A DNA stretch of 59,830 nucleotides from NCBI GenBank assembly GCA_943704495.1, contig CALSCR010000030.1, positions 1 through 59,830 on the forward strand. The letters run 5' to 3'. Both the position numbers and the translations under genes were made by a program. The notes under the pieces are model-generated. The model searched no databases and had not been told where the DNA came from. It saw only the letters and a list, made by a program, of their open reading frames with translations. Of this stretch, positions 34,162 through 44,203 are shown in pieces (position 1 is the first letter of the stretch; each line of letters opens with the position of its first letter). Source of the DNA: Pigoraptor chileana (taxonomy: Eukaryota > Opisthokonta > Filasterea).

Positions 34162-37100
34162 ATGGCCTCCCAGTCGCGGTTTGCGTCCACATTCACTCTG
34201 CCCATCGACCCCATCGCCGTCGATGCTGACATGCCTGCGACGGCCCCTGCAAACATGACGGCGTCCATGGCCGACCTTGGGCTCGGTGGGCCGTCGCTCG
34301 AGGACACCCTCCCTGAATTAACCAATAGCATGCGCCGCGTGTCTCTCCCGCCACTGACCATATCGCCCGACCCCGAGGACGAGCCCGTGTCGGAGGCGAT
34401 TCCGCGTCGCCTGTCTCGCATCAACCGCCGCCGGCAGTCGTACATTGATCTTGCCGAGAAGGCCGCTGATTTGCTGCAGTTTCAGCAGCCCTCGCGGTCC
34501 TCGCTGTCTGACGGGCGCGCCCTCTCACTGAGCCTGCTGCCCACCGACGCCGACTGGGACTCGTCTGACGAGGAGGATCCCCTGCCCGTTCGCCACGATC
34601 GTCCCCTGGTCAACTACCGCTCCAACAGCAAGCGCGCTCCCATCGAGCGCTTTCGCAATGCCGTGAAAACAGTGCTAGGAAATCTCAAGCTCATTAAGAG
34701 CCTGCCCGAAAACAAGTTTGACGGCATTGCTGACAATGTGGGTGCTGTGCCTACTTGTGCGTCTTGCGTTGGCTCTGCTCTTCCTTACCTGACGCCACTC
34801 ACACACATTGATAATGGTTGTTGTCCTCCCCTTCCACTCGCAGTGGGTCGAGGTGCTTCGCAGGGCAGTAAAACACGTGATCATTTTAAACAAGGCGGGA
34901 ATGAAGGTCAAAAAAGTACTGCAGAATGGTCGTGAGCGTGTCACGCGGGACAGTGAGGGGCTCGCGGAGGACAACAAGGCCAACACGATGGTGTTCAATC
35001 TGAATGCATTTATGGCACAGGTGAGCAAGTTTCAGTGCTCCGTTTTGCAACTTGTGTTTGCGTGCCTCTGTGTGTGTGTGTGTGTCTTGGGAATGCAGCC
35101 TCTGTGTGCGGTAACGGCTGACGTCTGCTTGCACTGTCTCATTGAGCAGTTTCAACTGGAGGTGTCGCCCGAAGCAAAGAAGATCATGGTGCGCATGCCC
35201 AGCGAGCGCTCCGAAAGAGACCTCAAGAAGCTCCACAAGCTCGTGTCGGGATTGAAATGCTTTGAGAAATATTCAAAAACTGTGCGGCACGAGCTGTGCA
35301 GGGTGATCCGATACGAGCGGTGGGCGTCCGTTTGTTCTAAGTGCCATGTTGCTCCTTGTGTGTGCGCTCGATGTGTGTATCTCGCGCTGGCGAAATAGTT
35401 CGCTGCTGAACAGGAAGAGCAATGCGACTGTCCTTATCATTCTACGCCCAACCGTTTGTTACACATGGTTCGACCGCCCCTTGTGTGCGTTGTGCATTGT
35501 GCGTTGCAGGCACGAGACTGGCCGCATGGTTATTCGGCAGGGGGATCCGGGGCGGTCCTTCTACTTTATTCTGAGTGGCAGTGTGCGCGTCAATGTGAAG
35601 GAGACGGATCCGCTGACTGGGCGGTCGTTCACAAAGCAGGTTGATGAGCTGCACAAGGGCGACTCGTTTGGCGTGAGTACGAATATGCGTGCGTGTGTGT
35701 GTGCGTGTATGTATGTGTGTGTGTGCTTGTGTGTGTGTGTGTGCCTGACAGGTTTCTTTGGTGGCAATGGTGCCAATTGCGGCTTTGGTGAATGCGCATC
35801 AATGGTTGGATGGTTGTTGCCAAGGAAAGTAAATGAACTGCGATTGATCCACGAGAAGAGAATATTCACTGATGTTGTGGGTGGTGTCGCGTTTGCGTGC
35901 AATGTGCGCTTTGCAGGAGCTTGCTCTTCTCAAGAACATTACGCGACAGGCCACCATTCTTTGCAAAGAAGCCACTGAGTTTCTCTCAATGGACAAGGAG
36001 GACTTTCAGGGCATTCTCAGGCAATCGCACAGCCAGGAACTTGAAGAGAAGATCAACTTTCTTCGGTGCGTTTTGACCGTGCTGTGTTCATGTCCTTTTT
36101 CTGCTTTTGAGTGCTGAACGTCACGTCTCAAACTCATGTGATTGCCATCTGACTCCTCTTTCTGCAACCAAAAAACAAAAAACAAAACAAAAAAACAACC
36201 CGCATTTGTTTGCTGCACAGATCGACTGAGCTGATGGCGTCGTGGCCCGACGACCTCGTGCGGACGGTGTCAGACACGAGCCAAGTGAAGGACTTCAAGG
36301 CGAAAATGGTGCTCTTGCGCACGCAACAGCCGTCGGACTGGATATTTCTTGTGCGTCGCGGGCGATGCGAGGCGATAAAAGCGATTGAGACGCGAATGAG
36401 TCACAAGTCGCTCCCCCCGATGCGCCACAGCGACCACGTGTCCACCGGCAAGGGGAAGGACGCCGCGGGGGCCACGGCCACGGCGGGAGACGACTCATCG
36501 GCCGACGAGCTGTCGCCCTCCAAAATTGTGCCACAGCACGGGCAGACCATCCGGTGTCCGCGGAAAAAGACGATCAAGGTGTTCCTGCGCGTCAAGACGT
36601 TTGCGCCGGGCGACTTTTTCGTGGGTGTCGCAGCTTGGGCTGTGTGCGCTGTATGCGTTGTGTGCGATGTGCGCGCTGTGTGGGCATGCTGATGCTTGGT
36701 AGCGAGGACACATCAGCAGCTAGCTGGCGGGAGGATGGTGGGGAGTGGTGGTGGGGACTGGCTGGCACCCAATGCGTTTCTGCACAATTGTTTGTCGTGC
36801 ATCGGCCCACCTGCTAACGATTACTGATCACGTGCGTGCAGGCGGATAACACGGTCGTGAACTATGGGAAGGACGTCAGCTTTGTTAGCTCTGAGCGAAT
36901 CGAGTGTGTGCTCATCTCGAAAGTTGCATTCTACCGGCGCGCAATGCAAAAATCCCTCGAGGTATGCACTGCAACTAGCATGGGGTGTCTTTCCTGCATG
37001 CAAGCGCACACAGACTCATTGCTGTATTGTAGGCGCTTGTGCTGCACACACTGATATTTTGCTTCCGACACTTGCGTGAACACAATCGCACAGATTATCA

Positions 37101-37234
37101 AGCGTCATGCTCTTGAGGTGCCCTCGGATGAAGAGGTACTGCGGTCGTACCAGCAGCAGCGCGACTGGGCGCTGTACAAGCGGCAGGTGATCTCGAGCGT
37201 TCTTGCGCGCGCCGCACAGCACCAGTTCAGATGA
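34162..37234 (+). CDS. CNBD2: Cyclic-nucleotide-binding protein, CNBD2-like
   Basis: Eight exons: 34162-34737, 34844-35020, 35150-35319, 35510-35672, 35917-36065, 36221-36620, 36842-36961, 37094-37234; 631 residues, frame closed. The first 200 residues are Ser/Pro- and acid-rich. A helical region follows, then a cyclic-nucleotide-binding domain (about 305-400): HETGRMVIRQGDPGRSFYFI, LSGSVRVNVKE, and a phosphate-binding cassette FGELALLKNITRQATI. That cassette keeps the Gly-Glu and Arg that hold the cyclic phosphate. A second, more diverged cNMP-like fold (about 425-585: KMVLLRTQQPSDWIFLVRRG) carries a long Ser/Asp insert, and the protein ends in a basic helix. In animals CNBD2 is associated with sperm flagella. 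No kinase or channel domain is present, so this is a soluble sensor or adaptor. An in-frame ATG at 34147 is an alternative start. Confidence 0.8.
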
Positions 37235-37568
37235 TCATGGTGGATGAAGGATGAGGATGATGCCGTGCATCCTGCGTGCCCCCTTCACCCCCCTCGTGCC
37301 TATCCTCGCGTGTCTGCCACTTGCGTGCGTTTTCTTTTTGCGTCTGCCATTTGCGTGCGTTTCTTTTTACGTCTGCCACTTGCGTGCGTTTCCTTTGCGT
37401 TCTGCCTATTGCCACCGCTGTCGATTTGCTGCACATGACTCACTCTTGCACTCCACATTCGCAGTGCAAATGCAATGTTCTTCAAATGGTTTCGTGTGCA
37501 TTGTTTGCCGCACATACAGTCAGACGTGTCCCTGTCCAGCACACACATATGCTCTGCAATCCCCATCA

Positions 37569-38789
37569 TCACTCCTCGCGCTCGCGCCGTGCAGCCCGCT
37601 CCGCCTCCGCCTCGACAATGCGGGAGACAAGACTGTCCTTGTCTATTATTCCCGCCGATTCAATGCCGCCGTCCTGCAGAATGCGCTTGAGGTCTTTGAC
37701 GGGCAGCACCATGAGCTCGTCGCGTGAGTGCATCGTGGGTGGGGGCCCCTGGAGAGTCTGTCTCTCTTCATTGCGCAGTCGCGTGTTGTGCGCAGATACG
37801 ACCTGGGCATAATTAAAATGGTGCGCGTGGTGGGCGATTGCGGGTGTCACCATGCATCCAGCTCACCGTGCATGCAACATGCGTGAGTGCAATGGCAGCC
37901 ATGCGACGTGTGCGTGCAATCTGCTGTCTGAATGGCGATGCAGCCCAATGCATCAATTGTTGCCTGCACACAATGGCAGCGCCCACCTTTGCGAGCGTCG
38001 GCTCGAAGGTGGGGTCCATTGGGTGTCCCGAGAAGCGCACGACGCCCTCGCCATCGATGATGAAGGCGTGGGGAATGCCGCGCGCGCCCGCCCGCTGCAT
38101 GAGGGTGCTGTATGCGGACAGCTGCCCATCGACCGCCACCGTGTACTCCATCTTGCTGCCCATGGCCCTCACGAATCGCTCTGCCGCCTGCGCACACACA
38201 GCGGCACAACCCACATGGTTGCAGTAATGAATGAGGCGATGTTCTTTTGGGTGAAGTGGAGTGGCACGCGGACAGTGACTGCCACTGCCGCGGACAACGC
38301 ATTTGAATTGTTTGCAACACACACTTACCGATTTGTCCTCGTTAGTGATGCCGACAAATGTGACGCCGTGTGTGCGATATTTCTTTTGGAGCTCCGACAA
38401 GTGAGGGATGGACGACCGGCAAGGTGGGCACCTGCCAAAAAAAGCGAGGATGTGTGATGAGTTGCACCCCGTAGACGCGCGGCAATAGTGGGAGCAGCCA
38501 CTGTGCGGGCATGCTGATGGCAACCGCACGAGAGACAATAATTGCAACTACACACACGCAAATAACACATAATGCACGCACACACACACACACACACACA
38601 TACACACACACACACACACACATAGCATATTGATATAACCCGACACACTCGCACACAGACCAAGAGCCATGCCCACCATGTAGCCCAGAACTCCGCCACG
38701 ATGATGGTCCCGGGGGTGGGGATCTCGACGGGGTCACCGCGAACCCACTCGAGGCCCCGTATGGTTGCACAGTGCGAGCCCAGTGCCAT
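37569..38789 (-). CDS. Thioredoxin-fold (TlpA/redoxin-like) protein with SAP-like tail
   Basis: Four exons in transcript order: 38789-38677, 38431-38329, 38187-37987, 37748-37569; 198 residues, frame closed. Residues about 10-140 are a redoxin/TlpA thioredoxin fold with an intact CPPC active site (FWATWCPPCRSSIPHLSELQ) and the later cis-Pro segment GARGIPHAFIIDGEGVVRFS. After a Pro-rich link, the tail LPVKDLKRILQDGGIESAG then IIDKDSLVSRI resembles the SAP/MANF-C-like helix-turn-helix, and the end is charged (ERAARREREE). No signal peptide is visible, so a cytosolic or organellar disulfide reductase is likely. The partner is unknown. The first intron contains a TG tract in the sense direction (plus-strand CA at 38577-38622). 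Confidence 0.82.
38575..38632 (-). repeat. (TG)n tract in the thioredoxin-fold gene intron
   Basis: Plus-strand (CA)n, TG in the gene's sense, within the first intron (38432-38676). Confidence 0.9.
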
Positions 38790-40738
38790 TTTCCTGCGTT
38801 AGATCCGTGCGTCTCACTGCGATACAGTGTTGATCTTTTTAATTATTGGCTTGGGCGATTGGTGTGTTGTGCTGCGTGTATGGATTTCATGTTGTCCAAG
38901 TAGGTTTATGGTCTCGTTTGACGTCGTTCAGCGTATGATGCCGGCGACAGGGGCGAACTACCTGCAACACACGAGCCACTGTAGTTGCAGTCGGCTGTCC
39001 GCCGCAGCGCCTGCATTGTTGTCATGTGTCCACCTCCATTATGGCAGCCCATTCGCTCCATTGCCAGAATAGTCTTGAGGCTCCTGAGTAAGGCACAACC
39101 TGATGTGCACGTGTATGTGAATAAGCAGTGCCGCCATTCTCTGTTTGTTTTTGCTCTTTAATGGTCGCCAATGTTTGCCAAACGGGCGATGATCGTCTCG
39201 CGACGCCCAGGCGCGCCGGGTATGTGTGCTATGCACAATGCCCAGTCTGTCTGGCGGCTGCCTGCAGTCACCAGCAAACAGCCAAATCAGACAACGCACT
39301 CGCTTTGTTTTTATTCTCAGCATACCACACGCAGGCATGCCTGCAATCACGGGCCTCAGTAAGGCCCTCAGTAGCCGTTTAGGATTGCAGTGTATGGCGG
39401 CCCTGGCCGTGCTCAGTGGCCCCGAAGGAAAAAAACAATGTGATGAGCCGGCGCTCAGTCCTCCTGCCCAGCCTCCCAATAATTGATTATCTTGCAGTCC
39501 AGCAAGTGTGCAGCGCTGTGAGTGCACTCGTTATGATCACCCGATCACCCCACTCTATTGCTATTCATGGTTGACAACACGATGCACCCAAAGTCACAGC
39601 GGGTGTTCTGTTGCGACTTGCAGTAAAACTGGTTTAGCTTCCACCAAATGAACGCGAGATTGATGTTTTATGATGAGTGTTGCATTACCCACGCCCGCAA
39701 TTCAGTGACTATAACATGTATGTACCAAAGTCGAATTGCAGAGACGACGCCTCGACGCAAAGATGGAACAGCTTTCATGCAGTTAGCCTAGGAAGTCGAT
39801 GGCATGTCCACACTTCAAAATAGTGCTTTAAATGCCCTAGCACAAGCCCAATCGACTCCAACACATCCAACGAGAGAAGAACAGCCCACAACATACCAAC
39901 AAACCAGCGAGTTTACGCACCAGCAGGCCTCACGCACCCTATGGTTGGCCCATCTGTCAAGGTTGCAAAATCATCAGCGATGATTGCACAATGAGCAATA
40001 TGTGTGTTGACAGCCCAATGTGCACAACGTGACGGGGCACAGCACCTGACATCCTCCTTTTCGGAAACTGAAAAAACAGCAATGCATGATGAACACGCTA
40101 TCCTTCTCTGATCGTTTGGCGACTGTGTCAATGTATCCCGAATATTACCGACAGTGCTGACGAGGGATTTTAGAAACGGACAGTCCAAATTCCGACGCCG
40201 GCACAATTAAATTGAAATGCCCCACAAATCCCATCAACTCCCAGCCTGTATTCAAATCAGCCAGCCGATCAGAGCCAGGGGTGTTCGACTGCATCATCAA
40301 CTTTTTTGTTGTCTCATCAGTGCTGCCATTTATGCCATAGTGTGCATTGCTCATTAATAGAGTACATCATGTACAATCAATAATCCTTTTGCACATAAGG
40401 GTACCAACTTGGGTCACTCTGGTTGTCGTATTTCCATTAGTAAGACTAAGTAAGGGGATTCTGTGTGTTTGCCTTTGATTCAAACGTCTAATCCCATCGG
40501 AGTCTTCCATTCGTGTATTGTTGCACACTGAGTTACAGTTCATCCTCCTCTTCTCCAATATCCTGTGTGTGGCACGCGCGGCATTCGGATGGCGTGCATC
40601 TATTAGGACGGCGCCCGGTTCGGCGTCGGACTGCGCTGTCTTAGTGAGACGCTGTCCGTTAACTTTGGGTCCCAAGCTGCAGACTGCCAGGTGCAGCACA
40701 GCTTGTCGACGCTGTAGCCGTGCAGTGGCTGTGCGAGG
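38790..40738. other. 1.9 kb spacer, no supported gene
   Basis: Divergent gap between the thioredoxin-fold gene and UBAP1. It is partly AT-rich (39600-40500) with small open frames only. A minus-strand frame at 40145-40354 has mildly protein-like composition (LNTGWELMGFVGHFNLIVPA), but I found no partner exons or family match. The last 200 bases before UBAP1 are GC-rich, as expected of a promoter. Confidence 0.4.
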
Positions 40739-43700
40739 ATGGCGGCGGTGCGTGCTGTGCATGCCGCTGGGCAGTCGCGCCCATATGCACAGCTGGATGG
40801 AGTTTCTGCGGCGCAATATTCGGCGGCGGATGTCGGCAAAATCAAGGTGCTTGTATAAATGCCTCGCCTGTCTCGCCCCTACCTCCCTGTTCCCCCGTCG
40901 TGAGACGCCTTGTGATTCTTGACACACATACACACACACATACACACACACACGTGGCACTGCCCCAGGTGTACCTGTGTTTGGCTGCATAGATGACGAC
41001 ACTAACGGCTTCGCGCCATCAACCCATATATGTGTGTGCATAACCACTGATGTCACGACCTCCATCGCGCTCCATTTGTATCTCATGTGGCAGGCGACGG
41101 CGTCCGTTGTGTTTGCGGGTATTCCACCCGCCGTGGCAAGCACCCTGTTTCAGGTGAGTGCTCTTAGATTGAAGCCCACGGTCTCCTTCTGGTCGTGTAA
41201 TTTATTGGCCAGGCGGTCCCCTTTCCCGCCGTTGCCCTTCCCCTTCGTCGCCTTGTGGGCACTATTTGCGCATCGTAATGACAAAACCACACGCACACAC
41301 ACACACACACACGCACACACACAACCAAACACACGCAGTATGATTTTTCACTTGAGAAGCGGGTTGTCGCAGCGGCCTCTGCACGGCGCGAAGCACGCGA
41401 ACGTGCACGTGCTGAAGAAGAGCGGAGAGCTGCGGCGGCTGCGGCGGCGATTGCTGCAGAGCAAGAAAAGCGCCGCATAGCCGCTGAAGTGGCGAGGACA
41501 GAGGCTGCTGAGGCACAGGCGCTGGCGGAGGCAGAAAAGGCGCGTGCGGCGGCGGCGGTGGCGGCAGCGGGTGCAAAGGTGCTTCCGACCCTCCCGTCGA
41601 CCGGCGTCCTGCTCACCCCCTCGGTCGTTGCTGCCGGCGGCCGCGACTCTGTATGGGCGTCATCGGGCATCGCTGTGCCACGAAGGCCCGCGCGCGCGCC
41701 CGCCGGGGGTCGGTCTGAGTACGCTGAATTTGAAAACAACGGCGACAATCCGTTTGAAACGGCCGAATTGCAGTCCATCAACGACCTCGCCGAGCTCAAG
41801 GCGCTACTTGGCGATGGTAGGGGCGGAGTGGACCCGCCCCACGACGGTGGTCACGTGAGTACCCGCTCGGAGGCTGTCCATGGCGAATGCAATGGGATCA
41901 ATGGCGTTGAATCGGACGGCGATGATAGCGAGGAGGACGATGACGCAATGGGTGAGTTTGTGGGCGCCGAGCCCTCAGCAGCCCCGGATGCAAAACACCG
42001 GCGGCGGCCGACTGTCAAGCCACGACCCTATCCACCGGGCTCGCGCGGCAGCAGTACCAGCGTCGACGGCGATGCGCCCCCTCCAACGCTCCCGCCAAAG
42101 TCAGACACCGTGCGGGAGCGTGCTGCATCGCTCAGTCGCCCGCCGCCGCTGCCGCCAAAGACTGCCTTTTCGTACGACGGTCACGTGTCGCAGTCGCCCA
42201 CGGCGGCCCGGGCGTCTTTGTCCGCGTCTGGGAGTGGCGGGCGGCTGCAGCAGGGCGCACCGGTCACGTGGCCCGTGGGGCAGCCGGCCGCCCCGAAGTC
42301 CCACAATCCCTTTGAGGCCGATGCCGCAATGGCCGCTGCTATGGTCCCGGCACACGGCTACGGCACTTCAGGAGGCATTCCCGATCGATCGGCGGCGCCT
42401 CCCCGACCCCCGAAGCGCATGGACGCCGGCGGAGGCGGACTCGCCACCCCCGACTCGTTTGGCAGTGCGTCCTTCAGTGCCTACAGCAACACAGACCCAG
42501 TCCACTCATCCGGGGCAGAGTCCTGGCAGCAGCAGCAGCAGCAGCAGCCGTACCACCAACAGCACAGCAATCATTCTGTCGGTCGGCGGTCTTCCGGGGC
42601 AGCACCCGCGCCCGCCCACGCACAGGCGCCCGCGTTCTCGGGTGCATCGCGCCATTCGACGTTGCCTGCGGTTCCATCGACGGTCGCTGGACAACAATAC
42701 CCCGGACGTGGAGACCAGTCTGCCGGTGCTGGCCCCAGCTATCCGAGTGTGCGTCCGCAGTACCCATCGCCGTTTGCGGGGAGCCAGCAAGCGCGGGCGA
42801 CTGTGAGTGCAGCGTATCAATCATTCGAAAAGCCCTTCTTTCTTTTTTCCTTTCTGTGTGTGTTGTGATGTGCTGTGTAGAAATTTCACATCTGTCATTC
42901 AATTGCCCATTGGACAGCGATTTTATTCATAGTCTTGACATTCGGCACCGATTTCGTTGCAAAAAATGGTGTGCATTGTGGTGCGACGATGTTCCTTCGT
43001 GCACACTTTACTCTTCGTGCGTTCACTTGTTCGCGATTGTTACATATTCCTGCCAAATCTAGGTTTTTCCCTCCGTCGTTTCTTTCCATTGTTTCCGTTA
43101 TTTCCGCTGATTCATTCTTTCGTGGTTAATTATTTTGGTCGTTCATTCACTCAATTTTTTATTGAGCATTTTCGTTTCAGTACATTCGGTATGCACTCAT
43201 TCGAACATCCTTACTTTCTCATTAATTTTCCTTTTCTCTTTTTCATTGCTTCCATATCATTCAGGGCGATCCCTCATTCGACTCTCTCGTTGGGATGGGA
43301 TTCCCTTCCGCCCGTGTGAAGAAGGCCCTTGACTATGGAAAGCGCGATCAGAAAAAGGTGTGTGTGTGTGCGTGTGTGTGCGTGTGTGTGTGATTGTGTG
43401 ATTGTGTGATTATGTGAGTGGGGTGTGTCCTGCTGGTCTAGAGTGCGCATATGCTGTTGTCGGTCGACAGGCCCATGGCACTCACGACCGACCCCACGCT
43501 TGTGTTCCAGGCCATCGACTTTCTTGTGCTGTACCAGGAGTTCTCCGATCAAAAGTACGACGGCGACTCGATTGAGACGGCGCTGCATCTCTTTGACCTC
43601 GACGCCGACAAAGCACGTAAGTTTCTCGCGTCGTGTGTGCGCCTGGGTGAGCTCGGCTTCCCCCCCGACCGCACCCGCGAGGCGCTCTTGCTGGCCGACT

Positions 43701-43747
43701 GCGACCCAGACGATGCCTTGGACCTGCTTGTCTCCAACAAAGTGTAG
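40739..43747 (+). CDS. UBAP1: UBAP1, ESCRT-I subunit
   Basis: Endosome-specific ESCRT-I subunit that binds ubiquitin. Exons: 40739-40846, 41094-41153, 41339-42802, 43265-43357, 43511-43747; 653 residues, frame closed, against 502 in human. The N-terminus matches the UMA region: PYAQLDGVSAAQYSAADVGK leads to VVFAGIPPAVASTLFQYDFS followed by LEK, where human has QYDFSLEKK. A Glu/Arg/Ala helix follows. A conserved central motif is present: FENNGDNPFETAELQSINDL, where human has [20 protein letters not shown]. The long middle is Pro-rich with SH3-type sites (PPPTLPPK, PPPLPPK, PPRPPKR), a second NPF and a Gln run. The C-terminus is a SOUBA-like set of UBA helices (DSLVGMGFPSARVKKALDYG; LGELGFPPDRTREALLLADC). 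It could pair with VPS28 from this same window. Confidence 0.9.
41291..41336 (+). repeat. (CA)n tract at a UBAP1 acceptor
   Basis: CA repeats run directly into the acceptor of the intron 41154-41338. A shorter CA tract (40922-40953) lies in the previous intron. Confidence 0.9.
43358..43412 (+). repeat. (TG)n tract at a UBAP1 donor
   Basis: The intron begins GTGTGTGTGTGCGTG, so the repeat itself supplies the splice donor; it continues as GTGTGATT units. Confidence 0.9.
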
Positions 43748-44203
43748 AGACTCGTTTCGTGCACTCCATCATGGGGTGCCAGGATGTGCGGTGGTGCGCG
43801 CAACGAATGAATACACTTGCTACTTTGATGAATGACAAAAGGAACACCGAAATCTTGACTAAGCTTAGTTTCATGCTCATTTGCAAACTCATTTGCCAAG
43901 AATTGAACGTCCACGGCCTAGCGTATCGACAGAGGTCTTTATCCGCATCGTTTGTACAACTACCGCCGAGAGAGACATTTCAAGTGCACAAAAACAATCA
44001 CAAACGACACGGCACACGCGAGTATGTCAGCAATTAAGATTAAAAAAAGCAAACGATCCGAATCCGCACATCATGTGCATACCCCACAACTGTCCAGGCT
44101 AACACTGCCAGACACTGACAATGACGGTGCGCAGATAGCCACCGACAACTGCGAATGCTCACGGCGCGCACACACAACCCAAGGAATGGGGCCGGTGGTG
44201 GTC
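43748..44203. other. Convergent spacer, nothing seen
   Basis: 456 bases between the stop codons of UBAP1 (plus) and the Tudor-TFIIB-like gene (minus). It holds only the two 3' untranslated regions. No clear AATAAA was found for either gene. Confidence 0.4.

Noticed and set aside
40145-40354. Small minus-strand frame with a partly protein-like stretch
   Set aside because: No joining exons, no recognisable family and AT-rich surroundings; left as a note in the spacer entry.
40977-41480. Open frame read as one UBAP1 exon
   Set aside because: It runs through a CA-rich intron; splice sites at 41093/41094, 41153/41154 and 41338/41339 restore the UBAP1 sequence.
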